From positions 1,240,001 to 1,304,000 of the forward strand of contig OZ245874.1 in NCBI GenBank assembly GCA_965229335.1: a stretch of 64,000 bases of DNA, given 5' to 3'. Of the stretch, positions 1 to 8,333 are shown one piece after another; positions within the stretch are counted from its first letter, which is position 1; each line of letters starts with the position of its first letter. The notes under the pieces are model-generated. The model saw nothing but the letters and a program-made list of their open reading frames with translations, searched no databases and was not told the origin of the DNA. The DNA comes from JAFKFH01 sp017307375. GTDB lineage: Bacteria > Pseudomonadota > Alphaproteobacteria > Ferrovibrionales > Ferrovibrionaceae. The translations under genes were made by a program, and so were the position numbers.

Positions 1-778
1 GGAGTTCGGCTGTCGGCCTGGTGGCCGGCATCGGCGCCGGCGACGCCGGCGGCGTATCGAGCGGCGGCGGCACCTGGCGGCGTAGCCAGCTTTCCCCGAT
101 GTTGAACGAAAAGCCGGGGTCGATGCCTTCCGGGACGAACACCTCTTCGGGGCCGTCAGGCGTGTTGACGACGTGGCGGACCAATTTGACGATAGGCTCT
201 TCGCCAACGCGCCAACCGAACCGCTTCAGGTCTGCCTCGGAGATCGCCTGGACAGTACAGCGGCAGTTCCAGCCGTTTGGCGGGAAATGCGTCCTCCAGA
301 ACGCGGCATCGACCGGCAGTATCAGACCGTGCCAGCCGCGATGCTCCGGCCGCGTGACCAGGTCCATCACCGCGACATAGCGGATGTAGGGCCGCGTCCG
401 CTTCGTCTCCTGGATCTGCGCCCATTTGCCGGCGGCGTAGGACGAGCGCAAATTCGTGTCGAAGATGGTGCGCGTGCGCCAGCCGAAGCCGCCCTTGTAG
501 TCCCAGCCCTCGCGGGCAACGATCGCCGAGAAGTCCCGCCTGAATTCCTCGATCCCCGTACCCTGCGCGTGCGCCTTCAGCAGCGCGGCATGGAGGCTTT
601 CGAGCAGGCTGCGTTTCGTGGCGCCGGCGACGGAGAAGCCATGCGCCAGCTTGTCGGCCGCGCGGTCGCCCAGCGCGTAATCCGTCCAACCCCGCGTTGG
701 CTCCAGCCGCTTGCCCTTTTGGTCGAAGAAACGAATAGCCTGCTGGGGCGCGACGTCGATAGGGCTTAGGCTGGCCAT
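1..778 (-). CDS. phage head morphogenesis protein, Mu F / SPP1 gp7-like (3' end outside window)
   Basis: This reading frame is open to the left edge, so only the first ~259 residues are visible. Translated from the ATG at 778 it starts MASLSPIDVAPQQA. It contains the typical gp7/Mu F core: a region resembling RTIFDTNLRSSYAAGKW, then WHGLILPVDAAFW followed by FPPNGWNCRC. In Mu this minor capsid protein sits next to the portal and takes part in head assembly and DNA injection. The ATG lies 10 bases after the portal stop codon, as expected for a coupled late operon. Other frames across this stretch are shadows. Family assignment is confident; the C-terminal part cannot be described. Confidence 0.9.
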   Translation of the reverse strand, partial: MASLSPIDVAPQQAIRFFDQKGKRLEPTRGWTDYALGDRAADKLAHGFSVAGATKRSLLESLHAALLKAHAQGTGIEEFRRDFSAIVAREGWDYKGGFGWRTRTIFDTNLRSSYAAGKWAQIQETKRTRPYIRYVAVMDLVTRPEHRGWHGLILPVDAAFWRTHFPPNGWNCRCTVQAISEADLKRFGWRVGEEPIVKLVRHVVNTPDGPEEVFVPEGIDPGFSFNIGESWLRRQVPPPLDTPPASPAPMPATRPTAEL

Positions 779-788
779 CGAGCGGCCT

Positions 789-2375
789 TCAAAGCGTCTT
801 GGCGAGATCGCCGCGGCCGGTCAGGTCGGCCATGCCGAGCGCCTCGCCGATCGCCCGGCCGAGTTGGTCGTCTTCCATCTCCGGATAGAGCGACGCCAGC
901 CGGTCGGCAACGTCGGCCAGCGTGCCGCCTTCGGCCTGCACCTGGTCAAGCAGCAGCACCACCTGGTCGAACCATTCGTCAGTCAGCGGCGCGGCCTTGC
1001 CGCGGAGTTGCTCGACCAGGCGATCGACCTGGTCGACCGGCCGCGGCTGCACCGGTGCGACGTCGGCGAGCCTGGCGCCGATGATCCGCCGGACCGCCGC
1101 CACCACCTCCGGCGCAGGCGCTGCATCTGGCGCCAGCTTGCCGGGCTGCAGCAGCCGTGCGCCCTTGGCCGGTTCGGGATAGCCCAGTTCGTCGCGCACG
1201 ACGGAGGCTTCCACTTCGAGGCCGCGATCCACCATGGCAACCAGGGTGCGGTGCTTCGTGGAAAGGTCCTTCTCGTCCTCGCGGGCGATAAGGATCTTCG
1301 GATACCGATCACGCGGCCCGAGGTTGAGATCGACCATGGGGCGCACCAGGTCGCGCGTCAGGGTCGCCGCGCCCTGTTTCCCGTCCGACCGCTCGATATC
1401 GGCGCGCACCCCGTCGTGGACCTGGGCGGCCGCCTTCGAGCCGCTGGCCACCTCGGTCGTCAGGGTCTGCCCGAGGACGAGCTTGGACACCTGGCGGTCG
1501 AGCCAATCCGCCCGTCGCTCGTACTGATCGGTCGACGACGTCGCCGCTGCCTCGAAGTCGATCGACATGCCTTCAGGGATGATGGCCGCGGCGTCGGCGC
1601 CGATGCGCGTCACCGCGCGCAGCAGCACGTCACGTTCATCCTTGCTGGCACCCTGATGATACTTTCCGAGGCGCAGCGGCTGGCCGTAGATCTCAAGGAA
1701 TGCCTGCCAATCCTTCTGGGTATAGCTCTGGAACATCCAGGCGAAGGTGGCCGGCCTGCCGAGACCCGAGCGGATCGGCAAGCCCGACTTGACGCGCGCC
1801 TGGTGGGTGATGAACTTGTAGGGCTGCAGCGGCACGAGCTGGCCGCCCTCGTCCCGGAGGCGCAAGGTCGTGCCGTCCTTGCGGTCGAATTCAAACCAGC
1901 GCGGATCGCGATAGATCAGGTCCCGCGGCGTCCATACCTTCCCGGAAACATCCCAGTCGATCTCCAGGACCGAGAAGCCCTTGCCGATCGCGTCGAGCAT
2001 GTCGAACAGCGAATTGTCCAGCTCGGCCGAGAGCAGCCATTCGCGGATCAGGTCGGCCGCCTTGACGTCGTCGGCATCATCCGAGGCGGCGGCGACGGTC
2101 ACCTCGAGCTGGGTCACGGCTCGCTTCCGATTGCCCAGCACCGAGGCGTAGTGCCAGTACTTCTCCTCGATATCCTCGGCCAGCTCGAGATAGGCGAGGC
2201 TGTCGCCCTGCTCGGCGGCATCGAGCAGCCGGGCGACGCGGGCTGGCACCAGGCCGCGGGACGGATGCCCGCTCACCACCTGGCGCACGCCCGCCGGCGT
2301 CGGCTCGGCCGCGGGCTCCTTCAGCCGGCCGAGGTCGATCGGATTGCCGAACTGGTCGAGAATGCGGGCAGCCAT
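789..2375 (-). CDS. phage portal protein, DUF935 family (Mu gp29-like)
   Basis: The 528-residue product matches the DUF935 portal family of Mu-like phages in length and in its start (LDQFGNPID). It has the conserved stretch around ELAEDIEEKYWHYASVLGNRKRAV near residues 64-90, and the segment YTQKDWQAFLEIYGQPLRLGKY near the middle. The portal forms the dodecameric ring at the capsid vertex through which DNA is packaged and leaves. The gene starts within the terminase stop codon (TGATG overlap) and ends 10 bases before the F-like head gene, so the three genes are almost certainly co-translated. The N-terminal start is well supported by the overlap. Confidence 0.95.
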   Translation of the reverse strand: MAARILDQFGNPIDLGRLKEPAAEPTPAGVRQVVSGHPSRGLVPARVARLLDAAEQGDSLAYLELAEDIEEKYWHYASVLGNRKRAVTQLEVTVAAASDDADDVKAADLIREWLLSAELDNSLFDMLDAIGKGFSVLEIDWDVSGKVWTPRDLIYRDPRWFEFDRKDGTTLRLRDEGGQLVPLQPYKFITHQARVKSGLPIRSGLGRPATFAWMFQSYTQKDWQAFLEIYGQPLRLGKYHQGASKDERDVLLRAVTRIGADAAAIIPEGMSIDFEAAATSSTDQYERRADWLDRQVSKLVLGQTLTTEVASGSKAAAQVHDGVRADIERSDGKQGAATLTRDLVRPMVDLNLGPRDRYPKILIAREDEKDLSTKHRTLVAMVDRGLEVEASVVRDELGYPEPAKGARLLQPGKLAPDAAPAPEVVAAVRRIIGARLADVAPVQPRPVDQVDRLVEQLRGKAAPLTDEWFDQVVLLLDQVQAEGGTLADVADRLASLYPEMEDDQLGRAIGEALGMADLTGRGDLAKTL

Positions 2376-3766
2376 CAGAACGCTCCGAAGTTGCGGGACC
2401 GCGAGGCCAGCTCGGCGTCATCGGTCTCGAAGTAATTGCCGCCGCGCGCATCGGCGGCGCCGGCATAGCCGCGGCGGGCGCCGGCGGCGGTCTCATAGGC
2501 ATACCTGGCCGGCCCGTTCTCGACGGCCGCGACGCCCAGGAAGCAGGCCCAGGTACGGTCGGCATGGCCGTCGCCATCGCGATCGGCGGCGAGGCGCGGC
2601 GCCCCGGTCTCGCTGGCGACCATCTTGAGCTTGTGGAGATCCGAGCGGAGCACTGGCCGCCCGGCGGGGATGCGAACCTTGCGATCTTCGAAGTGCTGTT
2701 TGCCGACCGTTGCAACGTGGAGACGGCGAGCACCGTTGAGCAGTACGCCCTCGATGCGATACACCCCGTGGCGCCGCTGCGCGTCTTCGACCGGCTTCTC
2801 GCCCATGCCGGTTTGATCCCAGCACGACCGGGCGACGCGGTAGCGCCGCATCACGTCATCGAACAGTTCATCCTGCTCGGCGAAGGTGATGCGCTGGCGT
2901 TCGATGATCTCGCGGCACCACAGCACGTCGCCGACCTTCTCCCAAACCCAGACGACGAAGAGGTCCTGGCGGCGGGCAATGTCGACGCCGACATAGCACG
3001 GGCCGCCCTGATACAGCTCGGGCTTGCCTGCGTCGGGATCTTCTGCCGCCGAGATCATCTCGTAGGACAGCCACGACGACGCTTCGTCGAGCCATTCGCA
3101 AAGGTATTCCTGGCGCCAGATATCGTCGTCGCCGAGGCCAGCGCGCAGCGCCTCGATGTCGCGATCGAGACCATCGGCAACCGCGTCGTAGATCGTCACC
3201 TTGTGCCGGGACCACACATCGTCGCCGCCGGACATGATGTCATAGAACTTGTTGCCCTTGCCCTTGGGCGTCGATGTCACCCTCAGCCGCAGACCGGCCT
3301 TGCTCACGATCGGGAAACAGGCCGCCCAGATGTCCCGGCTGTTCTTGTGGATCGCGAATTCGTCCAGGAACATGTTGGCCGAGAAGCCGCGCGCGGTGTC
3401 GGGATTGGCCGGCAATGCAGTGATGCGGCTGCCGCCGGGCAACTCGACTTCGAGGGCCTTGACCTTGATCTCCTCGCCCTCGCAGGCGAAGTCATAGCCG
3501 TTTTCCTCAAAGCCGAGGCCGTAGGCAGCGGCATGCCGCTTGATGCCCTCGTCCATCGCTTCCTTGGCCTGGCGCTCGCCACGAGAGAGGATCACCCAAC
3601 GCTCGCGCTGCCCGCGGGCCCATGCTTCAAAGCAGGAGTCCACGATCTCCAGCGTGGTGGTGAAGGTCTTGCCGGACTGACGAGAGAACATGCCGATCTT
3701 GAACGGTCGGCGATCGAGTAGCCATCGTTTCTGATAGCCGTAGAGCGGGACCGCCGGGCCGGTCAT
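2375..3766 (-). CDS. phage terminase large subunit (Mu gp28-like)
   Basis: The 463-residue product is the DNA-packaging motor ATPase/nuclease. A Walker A-like SRQSGKT lies at residues 28-34, a Walker B-like MFLDEFAIH follows around residue 130, and a nuclease (RNase H-like) domain begins with YVGVDIARRQDLFVVW near residue 257. This layout is that of Mu gp28-type terminases. The ATG overlaps the stop of the DUF3486 gene by 4 bases and the stop overlaps the portal start by 1 base. It is somewhat shorter than Mu gp28, but no key motif appears lost. Confidence 0.94.
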   Translation of the reverse strand: MTGPAVPLYGYQKRWLLDRRPFKIGMFSRQSGKTFTTTLEIVDSCFEAWARGQRERWVILSRGERQAKEAMDEGIKRHAAAYGLGFEENGYDFACEGEEIKVKALEVELPGGSRITALPANPDTARGFSANMFLDEFAIHKNSRDIWAACFPIVSKAGLRLRVTSTPKGKGNKFYDIMSGGDDVWSRHKVTIYDAVADGLDRDIEALRAGLGDDDIWRQEYLCEWLDEASSWLSYEMISAAEDPDAGKPELYQGGPCYVGVDIARRQDLFVVWVWEKVGDVLWCREIIERQRITFAEQDELFDDVMRRYRVARSCWDQTGMGEKPVEDAQRRHGVYRIEGVLLNGARRLHVATVGKQHFEDRKVRIPAGRPVLRSDLHKLKMVASETGAPRLAADRDGDGHADRTWACFLGVAAVENGPARYAYETAAGARRGYAGAADARGGNYFETDDAELASRSRNFGAF

Positions 3767-4311
3767 GAATAGAGCCCGTAGAGCTCGCGAACGCGTTTCA
3801 GCGTAGCCTCCGGGTCGGCCTTGCCACCGCCGCGCCGAGCCTCCTCAGCTTCGATCTTCTGGATCGCGGCAACATGCTCGGCCTGGATCGTCTTCCGCAG
3901 CCGTTCGACCACGGCCTGGTCATCCTTGGCGGCGCCCGTCAGCGACTTCAGCGCCGAGGCTAGAAACATCGCCTCCTTCGCGTCCATCTCGACCCGGCCG
4001 CCTTCATTGAACTGCAGGCGGAACAACAGGCCGTGCATCATCTCGATATTGGCGCGGGCCAGCCGGCTTTCGTCACCCTCGCCATATCGCGCGGTGATCG
4101 CCTCCGCCATGGCGCGGGTGCGCTGGATTTCCTCGGCCGCCGCATCGATCTCCTGGACGTATCGGCCGAGGGCCGAGCGGCTGACGGGCGCGTCCAGTTC
4201 GAGCAGCTTCTCGCGGATCTGGTCGATGGTGCAGCCCTTGTCGCCGCGCAATCGCGCGATCAGGTCGCGCAGTTCGGGCGGCAGCTGCCTGACGCTTGAC
4301 GGCCTGGCCAT
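3763..4311 (-). CDS. DUF3486 family protein (Mu gp27-like, probable small terminase)
   Basis: The 182-residue product begins MARPSSVRQLPPELRD and carries the DUF3486 pattern: an N-terminal helix-turn-helix-like segment (TIDQIREKLLEL, then SRSALGRYVQ) and a long helical C-terminal half rich in Glu, Arg and Lys. In Mu-like phages this protein precedes the large terminase and is thought to act as the small terminase subunit that recognises packaging sites. It overlaps the large terminase by 4 bases. The role is inferred from family and position; the family call itself is strong. Confidence 0.9.
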   Translation of the reverse strand: MARPSSVRQLPPELRDLIARLRGDKGCTIDQIREKLLELDAPVSRSALGRYVQEIDAAAEEIQRTRAMAEAITARYGEGDESRLARANIEMMHGLLFRLQFNEGGRVEMDAKEAMFLASALKSLTGAAKDDQAVVERLRKTIQAEHVAAIQKIEAEEARRGGGKADPEATLKRVRELYGLYS

Positions 4312-4315
4312 TGGC

Positions 4316-4612
4316 TTACCGGGCGCTCGGGCGTTTGATGCCGGGATGCGTGCCGTTGCCGCTGGCCACGTCCTGGCCGCGCTCGGTCAGGGTCGCCACG
4401 GTGATGGTGTCGAAGGTCTCGACGCGCACCATGCCCTGCTCGCAGAGCCAATAAAGCTCACCGCGCACCTGGTCGCGGGTGACGGAGAACTTCACCGCCC
4501 GCAGCATGTCGAACAGGATGCTGTCGTTCAGCGCATAGTTGGCCGCTTTGAGCAGGCAGCGCAGCAGCGACAGCCTGACATGACCGCGGTAAAGCTCGGC
4601 TTCGTGGTCCAT
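4316..4612 (-). CDS. VpaChn25_0724-family small phage protein (winged-helix-like)
   Basis: The product has ~98 residues and begins MDHEAELYRGHVRLSLL. The body (RCLLKAANYALNDSIL...FSVTRDQVRGELYWLCEQGMV) looks like a small winged helix and matches the VpaChn25_0724 family found between DUF2730 and DUF3486 in many Mu-like prophages. I chose the ATG at 4612 because a G-rich ribosome binding site (GGGGGG) precedes it and family members start at this point; an in-frame ATG at 4624 would add four residues. Function is unknown, though position suggests a structural or packaging accessory. Confidence 0.8.
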   Translation of the reverse strand: MDHEAELYRGHVRLSLLRCLLKAANYALNDSILFDMLRAVKFSVTRDQVRGELYWLCEQGMVRVETFDTITVATLTERGQDVASGNGTHPGIKRPSAR

Positions 4613-4613
4613 C

Positions 4614-5003
4614 TTACCCCCCATCCCGCATGCGGCGGCGCGCGGCCTCGGACAGGATGTCGTCGTGCCGGTGCAGCATTTCTTCGATAGTCCTCTGGTA
4701 GCGTTCCTGCTCCTTCCGGCCGGCCTCGGCCGCCTTCAGGTCGCCGCGCAGGCGTTCGATCGATACGTTCAGCTGGTGAACGTCGTCCTTCGACGGCAGA
4801 TTGCTGATCGCCGATCTGAGGGCGGTCAACTCGGTGGCTTGGACCCCGACCTTCGCGAACAGCGCATCGTGGTCGGCCTTCGAGACGAAGGCGGCGCGCA
4901 TCCGCAGCCAGAATATCGATGAGATCAGCGACGCGACGCCGCCGAGTAGGCCGAAGATGGTCCCGACCGGTGCCACCCATTGGCGGAGAGCTTCGAACTC
5001 CAT
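4614..5003 (-). CDS. DUF2730 family phage protein (Mu gp25-like)
   Basis: This 129-residue protein starts MEFEALRQWVAPVGTI, has one N-terminal hydrophobic segment (about residues 12-32, FGLLGGVASLISSIFWL), and then a charged coiled-coil region (about residues 60-110). That is the DUF2730 architecture, a membrane-anchored helical protein found just after the lysis genes in Mu-like phages. It may be a spanin-like or lysis accessory protein, but this is not established. The ATG overlaps the upstream stop by one base (TGATG). The frame remains open upstream to 5372, but that extension lies inside the holin gene and is rejected. Confidence 0.85.
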   Translation of the reverse strand: MEFEALRQWVAPVGTIFGLLGGVASLISSIFWLRMRAAFVSKADHDALFAKVGVQATELTALRSAISNLPSKDDVHQLNVSIERLRGDLKAAEAGRKEQERYQRTIEEMLHRHDDILSEAARRRMRDGG

Positions 5004-5665
5004 CACTTCACCGCCCGCCGGCCGAAGATGCTGCGCACCTGGGTGACGGCGCCGGCGGCGCCCTGCAGCACGGCCGAGATCGATGGACCGTCGCCGTCCT
5101 TCCCGCTCATCCGCTCGGCGGCGCGCAGGGTCATGTAGGTGATGAGGATGGCCGTGGCCGGCCACAGTGCTGCCTCGTACAGATCGCCATAGACCGAGCC
5201 TGCGGCGAACAGCACCTCGGCCAGCGCCGGCACGATGATCTTGACGCCAAACAACCCGACCAGCCACTGCAGCAGCAGGAACGCGCCGTCGATCGCCATC
5301 ACGTAGAGCGGGATCAACATGACCCGCGCCATGGCCAGCGCGATGCGCGGGCGGGTTGTCATGCGATACCAAGCCACCTGGCCGGCGACCTTGCGCGGCA
5401 GCGCCTTCAGCAGCTCGGGCGTGACTTCGCCCTGTTCGACCTGCAGGCGCCGGGTTTCGGCCTCGTGCATGTCGATCGCGCCGCGCATGCGCTCGGCCCA
5501 GCTTGCTTGCGCCTCGGGCGGCAGGGCCGTGACCTCGGCCTGCAGCGCCGCCGGTGTACTCGCGGTCGACGGCTTGCCCGTGACGGCCTCGTAGACCGAG
5601 CGGGCAGCCTCGAACAGCCGCGGCGCGGCCGTGACGGCGGCGATGATGGCCGAGATCGGTTCCAT
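5003..5665 (-). CDS. three-transmembrane holin-like protein (GTA_holin_3TM type)
   Basis: The 220-residue product has a soluble helical N-terminal half, with ALPPEAQASWAERM near residues 47-60, then three likely membrane segments around residues 108-135, 139-158 and 164-182. The RMTTRPRIALAM lead-in and MSGKDGD after the last segment match the family called 'holin of 3TMs, for gene-transfer release', first described in alphaproteobacterial gene transfer agents. It would permeabilise the inner membrane at lysis. It is one base from the L,D-transpeptidase-fold gene upstream and overlaps DUF2730 downstream, so it sits in the expected lysis position. Confidence 0.78.
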   Translation of the reverse strand: MEPISAIIAAVTAAPRLFEAARSVYEAVTGKPSTASTPAALQAEVTALPPEAQASWAERMRGAIDMHEAETRRLQVEQGEVTPELLKALPRKVAGQVAWYRMTTRPRIALAMARVMLIPLYVMAIDGAFLLLQWLVGLFGVKIIVPALAEVLFAAGSVYGDLYEAALWPATAILITYMTLRAAERMSGKDGDGPSISAVLQGAAGAVTQVRSIFGRRAVK

Positions 5666-5666
5666 G

Positions 5667-6128
5667 TCAGCCCTCGCGGATCTCGATCGAGATCAACCCC
5701 CGACCGACGCAGCGGTCGATCGCGATCATGTCGCGATCGAGAAGGCGCAGGCAGCCATGCGTCGGCACCAGGCGGTCATTGCCGCGCCCGCCATGAACGT
5801 AGAGGCCGGAGCGCTCGGCCATCGCCGCCAGGGCGCGCCCCTCGATGCCGATCATGGGGATTACATAGTCACCCATCACCGCGTGCGGCGGCACTAGATG
5901 AGCGATCTGCGCAGGGCGATAGCGGCCGGTCGGCGTGTCGCCGAAGGGGCGGGCCTGATCGCGATCGGGATTTCGCGCCTGGATCGCGCGCTGGCCATCG
6001 GCCTTGCCGAGGCACCCGCCGACCAGAACCGTGTTACCGGCCGGATCGATCAGGGCGAAGTTGCCCGGCAGCCGGCGGTCGCGCGGCAGTCGGACGCTGA
6101 GTGTCCAGGTGTCGGGGTTCGGGTTCAT
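5667..6128 (-). CDS. L,D-transpeptidase (YkuD) fold protein in the phage lysis position
   Basis: The 153-residue product carries the YkuD catalytic signature: His112, then THGCLR at residues 123-128 with the nucleophile Cys126 and Arg128. TPTGRY near residue 65 is also usual in this fold. No signal peptide is evident at the N-terminus (MNPNPDTWTLSVRL). Host enzymes of this family form 3-3 cross-links in peptidoglycan or attach proteins to it. Here the gene directly precedes a holin-like gene and opens the late region, the place Mu uses for its endolysin, so it may be a lysis enzyme or wall-remodelling enzyme. That role is inference; the fold and motif are visible. Confidence 0.85.
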   Translation of the reverse strand: MNPNPDTWTLSVRLPRDRRLPGNFALIDPAGNTVLVGGCLGKADGQRAIQARNPDRDQARPFGDTPTGRYRPAQIAHLVPPHAVMGDYVIPMIGIEGRALAAMAERSGLYVHGGRGNDRLVPTHGCLRLLDRDMIAIDRCVGRGLISIEIREG

Positions 6129-6176
6129 GCGCGCGACAATGGCACCGCGCGCTTCGTGGTATCAGCCTGACGGGGG

Positions 6177-6599
6177 TCAGGGAGAGGCGAACATATCGAG
6201 CTGCGGCGACGGAAGTGGGTTACCCTGCTCGTCACGCGGGCCTGACGGCACCCGCGCTAGAATGCGATGGACGCTCCGCTGGTCAAGCGCGAATTTCAGG
6301 GCCAGCTCGGCGGTGCTATCCACCTTCGTCGACCACCACAGCACCCGCGCGCTGCGGCATGTAGGCAGCTTCAGGTGGCTACCCGCCATCAGCGCTGACA
6401 GATAGCCGGCAGCGTCGGCACCGATGATCTGCGACAACGCCGTATCCGCCTCGGCCCGGTGCGGCACATAGACCGACGTCCCGCCGCGTGCATCGATCAG
6501 ACATAGCACGGCATCGATACCGATCTGATCGGCGAGGCGCTGCATTTCGGGCGTCAGTTCCTTGCGGATATCCTCGGCGGTAACGTGGCGTTCGGCCAT
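6177..6599 (-). CDS. Mor/C-like transcription activator (middle/late regulator)
   Basis: The 140-residue protein resembles Mu Mor. A central GGTSVYVPHR (residues ~39-48) corresponds to Mor's GGGQVYIPRG, which forms the dimerisation strand, and a C-terminal helix-turn-helix follows (TAELALKFALDQRSVHRILARV, residues ~94-115). Mor activates the middle promoter so that late genes can be expressed. The gene lies at the end of the early run and just before the lysis genes, exactly where such a switch is expected. Start at 6599 is followed by MAERHVTAEDIRKEL; it is 4 bases from the DUF2786 gene. A separate C activator is not seen in the window. Confidence 0.77.
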   Translation of the reverse strand: MAERHVTAEDIRKELTPEMQRLADQIGIDAVLCLIDARGGTSVYVPHRAEADTALSQIIGADAAGYLSALMAGSHLKLPTCRSARVLWWSTKVDSTAELALKFALDQRSVHRILARVPSGPRDEQGNPLPSPQLDMFASP

Positions 6600-6603
6600 G
6601 GCA

Positions 6604-7308
6604 TCACCTCCGGCCGATGAGCGCGGCGGGTCGGCCGGTAGCGACCCCTTCGTTCAATTCGGTTTGGTAGCCGGCACGGCGGCCCGACCAGCGCGCCTCG
6701 CTCGCACCCTTGAGGCGGGCTGCAGGCACTAGGGCGCGCTCAACTCGAAGACCTGCAGCAACCCGACTTAACTCGGCCTTGGCAGCGTCCATCAGCCGCG
6801 TGTCGTCGACAATCGGCTTGAACCGGCCCATCTTCTCAAAGAGGCCGATCAGGAAGCCGTCGACAAACTCAGCGATGGCCGCGTTGCGTGTCTTCTGTGT
6901 CCGCCGCGCCTTGTAGAACTTGCCCCTTCGAAACCGCGCGATCTCCCACGCGACTGCATCTTCGCACACGTCGTGAACGTAGCTGGCGATGGTCGGCCGG
7001 GGAGCGACGCCGAAGTACACGGCGGACCGATAGCCGGCCTTGACTTCGACGTAGACGGCGCAATCGCAGAACCACGCGACGATGTTCCATAGCCGTTCGA
7101 CACGATTGCGGCGGCGGCGACGGCCGGTTGTCCACTCGCGCTCGTACTGATCGGCCGAGATCTCCTCCGGCGTCACGCCGTGTTCGTCGATCATCCGCCG
7201 AAGCTTCTCGGCCGCTGCCATCGCCTCGGCCTCGGTGCAGCCGGCGGCCTGTGTCATCGCCGCCAACTTGCGGAGACGCGCGAGCAACGCTTCGCGATCA
7301 ACCGACAT
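6604..7308 (-). CDS. DUF2786 domain protein
   Basis: The 234-residue product has an N-terminal DUF2786 segment (residues ~6-50: LLARLRKLAAMTQAAGCTEAEA...AAEKLRRMIDEHGV) followed by a mixed domain with aromatic and Arg-rich stretches (RRRRRNRVERLWNIVAWFCDC) of the type often annotated next to DUF2786. The family is common in phages and prophages and has no firmly assigned function. It overlaps the GemA gene by 11 bases and precedes the Mor-like gene by 4 bases, so it is part of the early operon. Binding of nucleic acid is plausible from its charge but unproven. Confidence 0.82.
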   Translation of the reverse strand: MSVDREALLARLRKLAAMTQAAGCTEAEAMAAAEKLRRMIDEHGVTPEEISADQYEREWTTGRRRRRNRVERLWNIVAWFCDCAVYVEVKAGYRSAVYFGVAPRPTIASYVHDVCEDAVAWEIARFRRGKFYKARRTQKTRNAAIAEFVDGFLIGLFEKMGRFKPIVDDTRLMDAAKAELSRVAAGLRVERALVPAARLKGASEARWSGRRAGYQTELNEGVATGRPAALIGRR

Positions 7309-8002
7309 TCGAACCTCCCTTTATGGCCTTGCGAACGGCGCTTTCCAGCGCGTTCACCCCTGCCTTGATCTGCGGCGTAGTGGCGAAGCCGAGGACACGG
7401 ACGCCGGCGTTCTGGATCAGCCAGGTGTCGCGATCGAGCGTCGTCCCGCCGATCGCGACCAGGCGCTGATGAAGGGCCGTCGCATAGGCGCGCTGGGCCT
7501 TGTCGGACAGGGCGGCCTTGCCAGCCGGACAATCCCAGCCGCAGCGGGCGATGCGCGCCCGCAGCGCTTCGACAATCGACGACGCTTGATCGGGGCCGAG
7601 CCAGTCGGCCGACGCGATGCCGGTCTGGCGCTGCACGAAGCCGCGCAACCCGCCGGCCGCTTCATCGGCATCGACGCCGCCGAGCAAATCGAGCACGTTC
7701 CAGAGGCGCGCCACCTTGCGCGCCAGCGGCGTATCGCCAGCGACTTGGTTGGCCGGCTTGCTGGTCTTGCCGTTCAGGTGATCGAGCACCAGGCCGAGCT
7801 TCGCCCGGTTCATCTCGCTCAGACTGCGGCCACCCGTCAGACACTCCAGCAGGTCGCGCCAGTCGTCATCTTCGGCGAGACCGGGATGCGAGCGCCGGGC
7901 CGCCTGGATCGCCCTCTTGAGCTTGGTAGCCTGAGCGTCCCGGGCAGACTGGCGGGCGGCTGGCTCGGTGGCGATGACCGTGAGCGAGGTCCGGCGCGTC
8001 AT
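7298..8002 (-). CDS. gemA: GemA-like regulatory protein (Mu gp16, DUF1018)
   Basis: From the ATG at 8002 the product is 234 residues (MTRRTSLTVIATEPA). The DUF1018 core is clear: LKRAIQAARRSHPGLAEDDDW, LLECLTGGRSLSEM, LGLVLDHL, then ARKVARLWNVLDLLG and FVQRQTGI with W-L. In Mu, GemA affects host gene expression and DNA topology and is encoded just before mor, which matches the arrangement here. The open frame extends 32 codons further upstream to 8098, but that part overlaps the divergent + strand gene and is rejected. Confidence 0.88.
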   Translation of the reverse strand: MTRRTSLTVIATEPAARQSARDAQATKLKRAIQAARRSHPGLAEDDDWRDLLECLTGGRSLSEMNRAKLGLVLDHLNGKTSKPANQVAGDTPLARKVARLWNVLDLLGGVDADEAAGGLRGFVQRQTGIASADWLGPDQASSIVEALRARIARCGWDCPAGKAALSDKAQRAYATALHQRLVAIGGTTLDRDTWLIQNAGVRVLGFATTPQIKAGVNALESAVRKAIKGGSNVG

Positions 8003-8049
8003 GACCGGCCCCGCGAGACACGCATGGCGCCAGCGGCTACGATCGCGCC

Positions 8050-8331
8050 ATGGCGACGCGCAATTACGTTGGCAACATCGGCTACCTGGCCCGGACATGC
8101 GGGCGGATCCATGTGTATTGCGATCATGTCCGGCCTGGTTTCAGCACGCTCAGAGAAGCACTTTGCGGCCACAGCGTGGTGGTGACGCCGGCGGATCTGC
8201 TGACCCGATACGGCCCCGAGATGACCGTCCAAGCATGGGCTGAAAAGCTCCGCTGCAGCCGATGCGGTAGCGGCGACCATGTCGAGCTGCGCTTCCACCC
8301 GCCGAGCCACGAGTACCGAGACAAGAGTTGA
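8050..8331 (+). CDS. small zinc-ribbon-like protein on the opposite strand (possible moron)
   Basis: This 93-residue + strand gene lies between two minus strand early genes and ends two bases before the next one, so it fills its gap exactly. The sequence has a pattern seen in many small bacterial and phage proteins: CGHSVVVTPADLLTRYG, a conserved L-R-C-S-R-C-G motif (CSRCG near residues 70-74), and upstream Cys residues, suggesting metal binding. The ribosome binding site is weak. Function is unknown. The opposing orientation suggests it is expressed separately from the lytic operon, possibly in the lysogen. Confidence 0.65.
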   Translation: MATRNYVGNIGYLARTCGRIHVYCDHVRPGFSTLREALCGHSVVVTPADLLTRYGPEMTVQAWAEKLRCSRCGSGDHVELRFHPPSHEYRDKS

Positions 8332-8333
8332 TC

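Noticed and set aside
156..689. 177-codon minus strand open frame near the left edge
   Set aside because: A different minus strand frame, open to the window edge, encodes the Mu F-like head protein with its FPPNGWNCRC motif.
711..2435. 574-codon + strand open frame over the portal gene
   Set aside because: The minus strand frame is a recognisable DUF935 portal; this one is its shadow.
4614..5372. Long form of the DUF2730 frame
   Set aside because: The extra N-terminal part lies within the holin gene; the TGATG overlap at 5003 gives the right start.
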